Shown: positions 56,080 to 63,763 of the stretch, piece by piece
How positions within the stretch are numbered: position 1 is the first letter of the stretch
How the letters are laid out: the number at the start of each line of letters is the position of its first letter
Assembly (NCBI GenBank): GCA_964460035.1
Contig: CAYWPG010000004.1
Span: forward strand, 1-64,000
Reading direction: 5' to 3'
DNA length: 64,000 nt
Origin: CAYWPG01 sp964460035
Lineage (GTDB): Bacteria; Pseudomonadota; Gammaproteobacteria; Nitrococcales; AK92
Program-made: the position numbers and the translations under genes
The notes under the pieces: generated by a model
The model's database searches: none
What the model saw: only the letters and a program-made list of their open reading frames with translations
What the model was told of the DNA's origin: nothing

Positions 56080-56319
56080 ATGCGGACCGACTTCGATGCC
56101 GATCTCGATGTGCGCGGCCTCAATTGCCCTTTGCCCATCCTCAGAACCAAGAAGCAGCTGGTTCTCATGCAGGCAGGACAGTTGCTGCGGGTACGTGCCA
56201 CGGATCCGCATTCGGTTATTGACTTCAAGGCCTTTTGCGAGAAAACCGGCAACCGCCTGGAAGAGCACGCAGAGGTCGATGGCGAGTATCACTTCCTGGT
56301 GCGCAAGAAAGCCGATTAG
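56080..56319 (+). CDS. tusA: Sulfurtransferase TusA family protein
   Basis: A 79-residue sulfur carrier with the active-site cysteine C16 in the NCPLPI motif. In E. coli TusA passes sulfur from IscS toward tRNA thiolation; in sulfur oxidisers relatives serve dissimilatory pathways. No dsr, hdr or tusBCD genes are nearby, so a general carrier role is more likely. TAAGGAGAG lies about 8 bases upstream. The 3' end overlaps sohB by four bases in convergent orientation. Confidence 0.93.
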   Translation: MRTDFDADLDVRGLNCPLPILRTKKQLVLMQAGQLLRVRATDPHSVIDFKAFCEKTGNRLEEHAEVDGEYHFLVRKKAD

Positions 56320-57314
56320 TCGTACCCGCCACGCCCCTGCAACAGGCGCTGCAGCGCGGTTTCGAACGCCAGCGTCAGGCGCCGTCGCAGCGGTTCGCGG
56401 TGGCGGAAGGTGACCGCGAGCACGATAGCTTCCTTGCTCGCCTCTAGCAGATAGTCGTCGCTGGTCTTGAGCTCATCCACCAGGCCAAGCTCCAGCGCCC
56501 GCTCGCCGAGCCAGTACTCGCCGGTCGCCACCTGCTCGATATTCAGAGCGGGTCGGAATCGCTGGATGAAACCTTTGAAGTGCTGGTGGATCTCTTCGAG
56601 GTCCTGCTTGAACTTCGCCCGGGCGGCATCCGTGTTCTCGCCCAGCATTGTCAGCGTGCGCTTGTACTCGCCCGCGGTAAGCAATTCGTAGTCTATGTCG
56701 TGTCGCTTGAGCAGCCGGTTGAAGTTGGGCATCTGGCCCACTACCCCGATGGATCCCACGATCGCGAACGGCGCTGCCAGAATACGGTTGCCCACGCAGG
56801 CCATCAGGTAGCCACCGCTGGCCGCGATCCGGTCTATGGTGACAGTCACGGGAATCCCACGTTCGCGCAGCCGGGCGAGCTGGGAGGCGGCCAGACCGTA
56901 ACCGTGTATGGTGCCGCCGCCGGTTTCGAGCCGAACGACTACTTCATCGTTCGGCCGTGCCACAGTGAGAATGGCGCTGACTTCCTGGCGCAGGCTCTCC
57001 GCCTGGGTGGCGCGGATGTCGCCCAGAAAGGACAGGACGAATACCCGGCGTTTGTCGGCTGCCGTGCCGCCTTTGTGCTCGCGGCGCTTGAGCTTGAGCA
57101 TTTGGCGCAGGGGCTTCCCGCTTAGCAGTTGTCGCTGCAGCGCCAGTTCCATCGCCTGGTAACGGTCGTTCAGGCGCTGCACTTCCAGCCGCTCGCGCGC
57201 AAGATGCCGGCCACGGCCGCTGGCCGCTGCGATCAGAAGGGCGGCGATCCCCAGCGCAAGCAGAAGCGTCACCGTCTTGGCGAGAAACAGACCATACTCT
57301 TGCAAGAACTCCAT
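56316..57314 (-). CDS. sohB: Signal peptide peptidase-like protease SohB
   Basis: A 332-residue inner-membrane serine protease of the S49 family. One N-terminal helix (about 12-32) is followed by a cytoplasmic or periplasmic coiled segment with many charged residues. The protease domain has the nucleophile S166 in IAASGGYLMA and the general base lysine K218 in TAGEYKRTL. The ATG at 57314 has AGGAG 7 bases upstream. It converges on tusA. Confidence 0.93.
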   Translation of the reverse strand: MEFLQEYGLFLAKTVTLLLALGIAALLIAAASGRGRHLARERLEVQRLNDRYQAMELALQRQLLSGKPLRQMLKLKRREHKGGTAADKRRVFVLSFLGDIRATQAESLRQEVSAILTVARPNDEVVVRLETGGGTIHGYGLAASQLARLRERGIPVTVTIDRIAASGGYLMACVGNRILAAPFAIVGSIGVVGQMPNFNRLLKRHDIDYELLTAGEYKRTLTMLGENTDAARAKFKQDLEEIHQHFKGFIQRFRPALNIEQVATGEYWLGERALELGLVDELKTSDDYLLEASKEAIVLAVTFRHREPLRRRLTLAFETALQRLLQGRGGYD

Positions 57315-57632
57315 GTAGGCTCCTGTAGCGCTGGTGTGAGACATGTGGGCCGGATTGGCGGCGTATACAGTCCATACGCCATCGAGCGCAGCGCATAGCG
57401 CTCAGTCTAGGTTATGCGGGACGGCGGGGGAGGATCTCTGAGCACCCACGAAGCGCGTCCAGCAGGCCTGATAGAATGGTACCGGGACATGCCCTTCAGT
57501 GTTCAAGTATCCGAGGGGGGCAGCGCCTCTGGGAGTCGCACCAGCGCCGTTGCTCATATCCCGTTCGTGCGTGTAGCGTTCCAGCTCGATCCAAGATCCC
57601 CAAGCACGCATCTTCCAATAACCGTCGCCGCG
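57315..57632. other. Intergenic region upstream of sohB and the ORF6N gene
   Basis: About 318 bases between divergent starts. The frame of the ORF6N gene remains open upstream to 57414 but without homology or a binding site there. No repeat or clear promoter pair was recognised. Confidence 0.4.
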
Positions 57633-57905
57633 ATGAATGATCTGAGTAAGCCGTTGCAATATCAAGGCCTTGCAGTGATGACTCTAAAGCAGCTCGATCG
57701 CCTCAACGGCGCATCCAAGGGCACGGCTTTTCGTGCCTTCAAACGCCACCGCGACCGGCTTCGTGAAGGCGTGGACTATTTTCACATCACCCCGCAGAGC
57801 GATCCGGCCTTCCTGGAGAAGCTGCGCCGCGAAGGATGGATCTATAAGGCCAGCACCGGTGCCGTTCTGATCACCGAAAGCGGCTATGAGCAGCTCAGAA
57901 GCTAG
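57633..57905 (+). CDS. Small ORF6N-like domain protein
   Basis: A 90-residue protein made almost wholly of one domain resembling ORF6N, the DNA-binding-like N-terminal domain of phage antirepressors: YQGLAVMTLKQLDRL, then KGTAFRAFKRHRDRLREGVDYFHI. The C-terminal part GWIYKASTGAVLITESGYEQL is short and lacks an antirepressor effector domain. No phage genes are nearby, so it may be a domesticated remnant. Function unknown; DNA binding is inferred. Confidence 0.65.
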   Translation: MNDLSKPLQYQGLAVMTLKQLDRLNGASKGTAFRAFKRHRDRLREGVDYFHITPQSDPAFLEKLRREGWIYKASTGAVLITESGYEQLRS

Positions 57906-57925
57906 CGCGATCGAGTAATGTGCAC

Positions 57926-57961
57926 TCGGTTGCAGCACGCAAGGCCAGTGCAACCGATAAT
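57926..57961 (+). promoter_or_regulatory. Inverted repeat overlapping the promoter of the receiver-CheC-cyclase operon
   Basis: TCGGTTGCA (57926-57934) and TGCAACCGA (57949-57957) form a perfect 9-bp inverted repeat with a 14-base spacer, placing the half-site centres 23 bases apart, about two helical turns. The right arm overlaps a -10 box GATAAT (57956-57961). TTGCAG (57930-57935) could be a -35, but at an unusual 20-base spacing. This looks like a dimeric regulator site on the operon promoter. A hairpin ending the upstream gene is the alternative, though no T-tract follows. Confidence 0.5.
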
Positions 57962-57982
57962 GCCCCCAAAAGGACGATAACC

Positions 57983-58008
57983 ATGTAAGGCACGGCCATC
58001 GCCGTGCC
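57983..58008 (+). promoter_or_regulatory. AUG-UAA minicistron and 8-bp hairpin in the receiver gene leader
   Basis: AAAAGGAC (57968-57975) is a good Shine-Dalgarno site 7 bases before ATGTAA (57983-57988), a start codon directly followed by stop. One base after the initiating region the stem GGCACGGC/GCCGTGCC (57989-57996 and 58001-58008, loop CATC) begins, and it ends just before GGGGG and the receiver ATG at 58014. A ribosome held on the minicistron would cover or melt the left arm. A translational control role is inferred. Confidence 0.45.
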
Positions 58009-58013
58009 GGGGG

Positions 58014-58388
58014 ATGCTTTCGATGGCGCTTTCTGTGCTGGTAGTGGACGACTCCCTCATGTCCCGCAAGCTCACCGTGCGGGCACTGCCGGCGCAGTGG
58101 AATGCTCAGATAATCCAAGCGGCCGACGGGCGCGAGGCGCTTGCCGTATTGCGTGAACGCACGGTCGACGTGGTGCTGCTGGACCTCACAATGCCGGAGA
58201 TGGACGGCTATCAGGTGCTGGAAGCGCTGGCACAGGAGCGCGTGAACTGTTATGTGATCGTGGTCAGCGCCGACGTGCAACCCCAGGCCGAACAGCGTGC
58301 CCGCGCACTGGGAGCGCGCGGCTTTCTCCGCAAGCCGGTATACGCCGAGGATGTCCGGCGCGTGGCGCGGCAGCTCGGGCTACTATGA
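58014..58388 (+). CDS. Stand-alone CheY-like response regulator receiver
   Basis: A 124-residue receiver domain with no output domain. All phosphorylation residues are intact: D12-D13, phospho-acceptor D57, S85 and K107. GGGGG directly precedes the ATG at 58014; an in-frame ATG at 58023 would still keep the domain. The stop overlaps the CheC-like gene (ATGA), pointing to a fixed stoichiometry. It probably acts by protein contact, with the downstream phosphatase and diguanylate cyclase as likely partners. No histidine kinase is adjacent. Confidence 0.92.
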   Translation: MLSMALSVLVVDDSLMSRKLTVRALPAQWNAQIIQAADGREALAVLRERTVDVVLLDLTMPEMDGYQVLEALAQERVNCYVIVVSADVQPQAEQRARALGARGFLRKPVYAEDVRRVARQLGLL

Positions 58389-58999
58389 ATTCGCTTGTTT
58401 ATACCCTTGATCAGGTCGACGCCCTGCATGAAGTGGCGAATATCGCCATGGGTCTTGCCGGGGCGTCGCTGGCGCTAATGCTGGGCAGCTTCGTGCGCCT
58501 GTCGGTGCCGCGCAGCGAGATAGTCGGGGTGGAAGACGCCGCGGCTGCGGTTGCTTCGCTGCTGCAGAGCGAGACGGCGATTACCGCTGTGCGCCAAGCA
58601 TTCTTCAATGGCTTGCGCGGCGAAGTGCTGCTGCTTTACCCGGTCGGGAGCAGCTCGGAGGTCGCCGATCTGATGGGGCACGACGGGCCGCTGGATAGGT
58701 GTGCCGAGGACGAGGTGCTGCTGGACATCAGCAGCTTGCTGACCGGCGCGGTGCTCAATGGCCTGGCGCAGCAATTGGACACGGAATTCGGTTTCTCGGC
58801 GCCCTCCATCCTGGCCCGCGAGTGCCGCGCGGAGGATTTGCTCAAGCCCGAGCAGGTCGGCTGGGCGCGCGCCTTGTTGATCGAGGTGAAGTTCTCGTTG
58901 GAAGCGCGGGATTTCCGCTGTCATCTGATTTTGCTGATGCCGGAGGAGTCCATCGGTAGAATGCGAGCCGTGCTCGATCGGATGCTGGCGGATCTGTAG
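58385..58999 (+). CDS. CheC-like phosphatase with one intact active site
   Basis: A 204-residue CheC/CheX/FliY-type protein. The first active-site motif is perfect: D12-x3-E16-x2-N19-x22-P42. The pseudo-symmetric second motif keeps spacing and P140 but reads D114-I-S-S117 instead of E-x2-N, so it should be inactive. Such proteins remove phosphate from CheY-like receivers. The overlapping receiver gene makes that receiver the obvious substrate. The next gene starts immediately after the stop. Confidence 0.85.
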   Translation: MNSLVYTLDQVDALHEVANIAMGLAGASLALMLGSFVRLSVPRSEIVGVEDAAAAVASLLQSETAITAVRQAFFNGLRGEVLLLYPVGSSSEVADLMGHDGPLDRCAEDEVLLDISSLLTGAVLNGLAQQLDTEFGFSAPSILARECRAEDLLKPEQVGWARALLIEVKFSLEARDFRCHLILLMPEESIGRMRAVLDRMLADL

Positions 59000-59959
59000 A
59001 TGTCATCCGAGCAGGGTTTGCCGGCCGCACCGTGGCTGTACGAAGCCATCGTGGCGCATGTGACCACCGGCATCCTCGTGGTCGATCGAGACCTGAGACC
59101 GGTGCTGTGGAATCGCTTCATGGAGCTGCATAGTGGGCTTGCCGCGGAGCAGGTACTGGGCGGCGATCTGTTCGAGCTGTTTCCCGAGCTGCCGGAGCGA
59201 TGGCTGCGTAAGAAGATCGAGAGCGTGTTCCTGCTGGGTCACGTGACCTTCAGCTCATCCGAGCAGCGGCCCTGGCTGTTCCGCTTCCATCATAATCGCC
59301 CGGCAACCGGCGGGGTCGACTGCATGCAGCAGGACTGCACCTTCTTCCCGATCAAGAACGCATCCGGGGCCGTCGAGTACGTGGGAATCGCGGTCAACGA
59401 CGCTACCGACGCCAGCATTTACCGCATGCGCATGCAGGCGGCACTGCGGGCGCTGGAGGAGATGAGTCAGCGAGATCCGCTGACCGGGCTTTATAACCGC
59501 CGCTATCTGCAAACGGCTCTGGAGCAGGAGTTCAATCGCGTGCGCCGCTACGGCGGGCAGCTCGCTGTGCTGATGTTCGATATCGATAGCTTCAAGCAGG
59601 TCAATGACCGCTATGGCCACCAAGCAGGCGACGAAGTGCTCAGAGTGGTCGCCGTACGCACTCGCCAGCTGCTGCGCAAGGCCGATCTGGCGGCCCGCTA
59701 TGGCGGGGAGGAGTTCATTGTGGTGTTGCCCAACACCGATGCCGCCGGTGCCCGCGCGTTGGCCGAGCGTTTGCGCCACGAGGTGGCGAGCGCGCCGGTG
59801 CCGTTTCGCGACTGGCGCTTGTCGGTTACCGTCACTGCCGGAGTGAGCGAGCTGCGTCCCGATACGCCCGATCACGAGGCTCTGCTCAACGAAGCGGATA
59901 TTGCGCTCTATCGCGGCAAACAGGCCGGTCGTAATCGCGTCGCCTGTTTCCGCCGCTAG
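59000..59959 (+). CDS. PAS-GGEEF diguanylate cyclase
   Basis: A 319-residue soluble protein. Residues 12-140 form a PAS domain (ILVVDRDLRPVLWN, PIKNASGAVEYVGIAVND), a likely sensor or partner-binding module. A short coiled linker leads to a GGDEF domain starting at RDPLTGLYNRRYL. The active-site signature is GGEEF (235-239), a functional variant, with D194 in FDIDSF and an intact inhibitory I-site RKAD (226-229). It should make cyclic di-GMP. Its ATG follows the CheC stop directly. Confidence 0.93.
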   Translation: MSSEQGLPAAPWLYEAIVAHVTTGILVVDRDLRPVLWNRFMELHSGLAAEQVLGGDLFELFPELPERWLRKKIESVFLLGHVTFSSSEQRPWLFRFHHNRPATGGVDCMQQDCTFFPIKNASGAVEYVGIAVNDATDASIYRMRMQAALRALEEMSQRDPLTGLYNRRYLQTALEQEFNRVRRYGGQLAVLMFDIDSFKQVNDRYGHQAGDEVLRVVAVRTRQLLRKADLAARYGGEEFIVVLPNTDAAGARALAERLRHEVASAPVPFRDWRLSVTVTAGVSELRPDTPDHEALLNEADIALYRGKQAGRNRVACFRR

Positions 59960-60039
59960 CGTTCGCTCGCCGGTGATGCGCTGTGGCCTGGGGCGCGAGC
60001 CGCAAATGTGAATCGCCCCAAAGACATGCCCGCGGTGTT

Positions 60040-60068
60040 TTGGCAAAGCGGAGGGCGGCTGCGATAAT
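60040..60068 (+). promoter_or_regulatory. Sigma-70 promoter of zapE
   Basis: TTGGCA (60040-60045) and GATAAT (60063-60068) are separated by exactly 17 bases, each with five of six consensus bases. Transcription would start near 60075, about 24 bases before the zapE ATG. Confidence 0.75.
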
Positions 60069-60098
60069 GCCCGCGCTTAGCAACATCCGAGTCTGATT

Positions 60099-61193
60099 AT
60101 GAACCCCTGGCAACGCTATCAGGCGGATCTTCAGCGGTCCGGTTTTAGTTACGATCCTGCGCAGGAAGAGGCGGTCCGACATCTGCAGGCGCTTTACGAG
60201 GCCCTGGTGAGCGAGGACTCCGGGCCCAAGCCGCTGGGGCGGCTGCTGCAACGGCTGCGCCGCCCGCGTCCCGAGCCGGTGCGAGGGCTTTATCTCTGGG
60301 GCGGGGTCGGTCGTGGCAAGACTTATCTGGTGGACACCTTTTACGAGTCGCTGCCTTTCCCTCAAAAGCGGCGTCTGCATTTCCACCGCTTCATGCAGAT
60401 GGTGCACGGCGAGCTCAAACAGCTGCGCGATCAGCAAGACCCTCTTAAGCTGGTGGCGCGGCGCCTGGCGCCCCGCACGCGAGTGCTTTGCTTCGATGAG
60501 TTCTTCGTCTCGGATATCGCCGATGCCATGATTCTCGGGGGGCTGCTGGAGGCGCTGTTCGATGAGGGCGTGACGCTGGTGGCCACCTCGAACATACCGC
60601 CCGACCAGCTCTACCACGACGGCTTGCAGCGCGAACGCTTCCTGCCGGCCATTGCCCTGATCAAGCAGCATACGAAGGTGCTCAACGTTGACGGCGGGGT
60701 GGACTACCGGCTGCGTTTTCTGGAGCGCGCCGAGATTTATCATGTCCCGCACGATGCCGCGGCCGAGCGACAACTGGCGGAAGACTTTCGCCAGATCGCC
60801 GGCAGCGAGGGACGCGCGGACGCGACGCTGCAGGTCGAGGGGCGGCCAATCAAGGCCAGGCGCTTGGCCGATGGCGTGGCTTGGTTCGATTTCGACGCCC
60901 TCTGCGATGGCCCTCGCAGTCAAACCGACTACATCGAGCTCGCCCGCCTGTTCCACACCGTTCTGCTGGGCGGGATTCCGCAGCTCACACCGGAGCGCGA
61001 CGATCAGGCACGTCGCTTCATCAGCCTGGTGGACGAGTTCTACGACCGCAACGTCAAGCTCATCATGACGGCGGCCGTGCCCGCTACCGAACTATACGCT
61101 GGCAAACGCCTGGCATTCGCCTTCGAGCGAACGGTGAGCCGGCTACAGGAAATGCAGTCGCAGGAGTACCTTGCGCGTCCTCATAAACCTTGA
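60099..61193 (+). CDS. zapE: Cell division ATPase ZapE (AFG1 family)
   Basis: A 364-residue AFG1-like ATPase that in E. coli joins the constricting divisome and destabilises FtsZ polymers. Motifs are Walker A GGVGRGKT (68-75), Walker B LCFDEF (D133-E134), sensor TSNIPPDQLY and the arginine-rich DGLQRERFLPAI segment. It has its own near-consensus promoter. Confidence 0.95.
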   Translation: MNPWQRYQADLQRSGFSYDPAQEEAVRHLQALYEALVSEDSGPKPLGRLLQRLRRPRPEPVRGLYLWGGVGRGKTYLVDTFYESLPFPQKRRLHFHRFMQMVHGELKQLRDQQDPLKLVARRLAPRTRVLCFDEFFVSDIADAMILGGLLEALFDEGVTLVATSNIPPDQLYHDGLQRERFLPAIALIKQHTKVLNVDGGVDYRLRFLERAEIYHVPHDAAAERQLAEDFRQIAGSEGRADATLQVEGRPIKARRLADGVAWFDFDALCDGPRSQTDYIELARLFHTVLLGGIPQLTPERDDQARRFISLVDEFYDRNVKLIMTAAVPATELYAGKRLAFAFERTVSRLQEMQSQEYLARPHKP

Positions 61194-61294
61194 TTGACCG
61201 CGCCCATGAAATTGGCGCTTTGGTATTCGGACTTGCCGTGCTAGCGTAATTGCACCAGTCGGTTGGAGGGCCGAAGGCGCAGGGAGCGGCACCC

Positions 61295-62074
61295 ATGGCG
61301 GAGCAGGCCAAGCGCATATTCAGCGCCCATGGTGGGACTCGCTGGCAGCAAGTCGGCGAGATAATGGCCTGCGTCAGCATGGGCGGCTGGGATTTCGCTT
61401 CCCGGCTTCAGTTGCAGCCGCTGCGCGATACCGAGGTGACGGTCTCCACGTCGGCGCCCGAAGTGCTGTTCGCTCCCTATCCCAGGCGCGGAACCGTGGG
61501 GCGTTTCTCCCCCGAGCGCGTGGCTATAGAGGACGAACAAGGGCGCTGCCTTCGCGAACGCACAGCCCCCGGGGCGGTGTTCCGCTCGCTCAAGCAGCGC
61601 TTGCGTTGGGACGAGTTCGATGTGCTCTACTACGCGGGTGTGCTCCTGTGGGAGACGCTCAACCTTCCCTTCTTGCTCAGCCGGGACGATGTGGAGCTGA
61701 CGGAGCTCGAGCCCTGGGTACAAGACGGCGTGCGCTGGTCCAGGCTGAGCGTACGCTATCCTCCCTCTTGGCCGGGCTTGTCCCAAGTGCAGACGTTCTA
61801 TAGCGATGCCGCGGGGCTGTTGCAGCGAGTCGACTACGGCAGCGCGTTCGACATGGGCTGGCTGGGGCTGAGCCAGGTCTTCGAGCGCCATGAGTCATTC
61901 GGGGGACTCGTCTATCCGACCCGGCAAACCCTTTATCCCCGCCTTATGAACGGGCCGCTGTGGCGGCTGACAGCATTAGTCTGGATAGAGCTGGACGATC
62001 TTACCGTCACGCCACCCCGTAACGCGCACTCGGCTCGGGCCTGCGCGCGCCGTTTCGACCGCGACGCTAAATAG
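61295..62074 (+). CDS. Conserved protein of unknown function
   Basis: A 259-residue soluble-looking protein; GGGAG lies about 9 bases before the ATG at 61295. The C-terminal half has the pattern WSRLSVRYPP, QTFYSDAAGLLQRVDY and GGLVYPTRQTLYPR. I recall similar strings in uncharacterised, mainly actinobacterial proteins, which would make this gene unusual here. The N-terminal region has GGTRWQQV, possibly a LolA-like beta fold. No signal peptide is visible and the function is not known. Confidence 0.75.
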   Translation: MAEQAKRIFSAHGGTRWQQVGEIMACVSMGGWDFASRLQLQPLRDTEVTVSTSAPEVLFAPYPRRGTVGRFSPERVAIEDEQGRCLRERTAPGAVFRSLKQRLRWDEFDVLYYAGVLLWETLNLPFLLSRDDVELTELEPWVQDGVRWSRLSVRYPPSWPGLSQVQTFYSDAAGLLQRVDYGSAFDMGWLGLSQVFERHESFGGLVYPTRQTLYPRLMNGPLWRLTALVWIELDDLTVTPPRNAHSARACARRFDRDAK

Positions 62075-62299
62075 CTTGCCATACCTTGCTGCTGCCACCA
62101 GCTTTTAGGGCGACGGCAAGGAGCCCGCTTCGGTGACAGGGCAAGATAGATAAGGCTGTAGCAACCGTCATCGCGATCGTGGCCGCTATGCTGTGTAACG
62201 CCAGCGCCGGCCGCTGTTTAGGTCAGTTCGACAGAGCTTGGTGTCTGGCCGCCGTTGCGATGCCCTCAGGGTGTCGCGGCACCTGGGAGGAGACGGGTA

Positions 62300-62614
62300 A
62301 TGATGACAAGAGCACGATTCTGCGTGGGTCAGGTCATTCGGCATCGGATGCTCGGCTACAGAGGCGTTGTAGCCAATGTGGATCCGCAGTTCGCGAGCAG
62401 CCCGGAGTGGTACGAGATCCTGAACGGCGCCGGGCAGGCCGATCAGCTACCGTGTTATTTCGTCCTGGTCGACGGGGCGGACTACGCCACCTACGTCGCG
62501 GAGGAGCAGCTGGAGCGGGACGACTCCGGTAAGCCAGTGCAGCATCCTCACCTGCAAGGGTTCTTCGATGGGTTCCGTCACGGCAACTACACTTGCAGCC
62601 GCCGCCTAAACTAA
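62300..62614 (+). CDS. hspQ: Heat shock protein HspQ (YccV-like)
   Basis: A 104-residue protein of the HspQ/hemimethylated DNA-binding family. It has FCVGQVIRHRMLGYRGVVANVDP at the N-terminus, YEILN, YFVLVDG and YVAEEQLE. In enterobacteria HspQ acts as a specificity factor for the Lon protease and was first described as promoting decay of mutant DnaA. AGGAG lies before the ATG at 62300; a second ATG follows at once. Confidence 0.92.
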   Translation: MMTRARFCVGQVIRHRMLGYRGVVANVDPQFASSPEWYEILNGAGQADQLPCYFVLVDGADYATYVAEEQLERDDSGKPVQHPHLQGFFDGFRHGNYTCSRRLN

Positions 62615-62738
62615 GCTTGCCGGCTAACAGAGCCGGACGGGGCATGTGGCAGCCCTTTCTTGATGCGCGTGAAACCGGCCCGCTTCCGTGCTACAGCGAG
62701 CTGTGACCCGTCCCGGGTCTGCCCTCTCCGGTGTGCTG

Positions 62739-63167
62739 CTAATCCACGAAGAACTGGCGAGTGAATCCGGCGTAAAGGGTTTCGCTACTGCCTTCGGGAA
62801 CCACTTCCAGTCGAAAGCGGATCTGCTGACCGTCGCGGATGGGGAAGCTGCCAAGATAGCTGATCGATGCGCCGCTACGGATGCGCCGCAACTCGACCGC
62901 TACCGGTTGCTGGTCGCTGTCGGTAGCGGTAATGCGTACCGAGGCGGGGACCGCCTCGCCCTGGCGTTGTACCGACAGGAGCAAAACGCCGCGGGCGCGG
63001 CTACGCAGAATCCCGTTCTCGCGCGCCACGGTCTCCGGCAGCAGGCTGCTGGGCAGGGCATTGTAATGCAGCTGATACTCGCCAAAGCTCTGGCTGCCCG
63101 CATAGGCGGGCGATCCGATCAGCACGGCGGCCAACAGGCCGATGCGGACGATGAGTTTGCGGATCAT
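62739..63167 (-). CDS. DUF4426 periplasmic protein
   Basis: A 142-residue exported protein with a signal peptide cleaved after AYA (about residue 23). The mature part begins GSQSFGEYQLHYNALPSSLL and is mostly beta strand, matching the DUF4426 family that follows metW in many gammaproteobacteria. Its function is unknown. The ATG overlaps the metW stop by four bases, so it is coupled to methionine genes. Confidence 0.88.
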   Translation of the reverse strand: MIRKLIVRIGLLAAVLIGSPAYAGSQSFGEYQLHYNALPSSLLPETVARENGILRSRARGVLLLSVQRQGEAVPASVRITATDSDQQPVAVELRRIRSGASISYLGSFPIRDGQQIRFRLEVVPEGSSETLYAGFTRQFFVD

Positions 63168-63763
63168 CGCCGCCGGAAGCGATAAAGCGCGATTTCGCCG
63201 ATCAGGTTGGGCAGCAGGCTGCCAGCCCAGCTGCGCCGGAGTCGATGGTCGAGCACCAGGCGCTCGAGTATCTCCAGGTTCTTGGCGTCGCAAAGCGCTT
63301 CGAAGTCCTTGATCGTGCACAAATGGATGTTCGGCGTGTCGTACCAGTTATGCGGCAGCGCGCTGCTCACCGGCATGCGCCCCTTCAATGCCAGATGGTA
63401 GCGCAGGCGCCAGTGTCCAAAGTTGGGAAACGTGACGATGCCTTCGCGGCCGACCCGCATCATCTCATCGATGAGTCGGTCCGGATAAAGCACGGCCTGC
63501 AATGTCTGGCTCATCACCACGTAGTCGAACGAATCGGCATCGAAATCCGACAGGCCTTGATCAAGATCGGTCTGGATCACGTTAACGCCGTTGCGCAGGC
63601 AAGCAACGATGTTGTCCGGGTCGATCTCCAGTCCATAACCCGTTACGTTGCGTGTCTCCTGCAGGTGTCGCAGCAGCGCTCCGTCGCCGCAGCCAAGATC
63701 GAGCACGCGCGTTCCTGGACGTATCCAGTTGGCGATGATCTCCAGATCCGAACGCATACTCAT
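63164..63763 (-). CDS. metW: Methionine biosynthesis protein MetW
   Basis: A 199-residue methyltransferase-fold protein with the SAM motif VLDLGCGDGALL (about 20-31), and VMSQTLQAV and VTFPNFGHWRLRYHL, typical of MetW. In proteobacteria MetW acts together with MetX in the acylation of homoserine, and is needed where MetX uses succinyl-CoA. The start overlaps the metX stop by one base (TAATG). Confidence 0.96.
   Translation of the reverse strand: MSMRSDLEIIANWIRPGTRVLDLGCGDGALLRHLQETRNVTGYGLEIDPDNIVACLRNGVNVIQTDLDQGLSDFDADSFDYVVMSQTLQAVLYPDRLIDEMMRVGREGIVTFPNFGHWRLRYHLALKGRMPVSSALPHNWYDTPNIHLCTIKDFEALCDAKNLEILERLVLDHRLRRSWAGSLLPNLIGEIALYRFRRR

Noticed and set aside
57384..57420. Promoter-like string CTCAGTCTAGG before TTATGC
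   Set aside because: It resembles a synthetic consensus promoter by eye, but lacks a -35 hexamer at the right distance; treated as coincidence.
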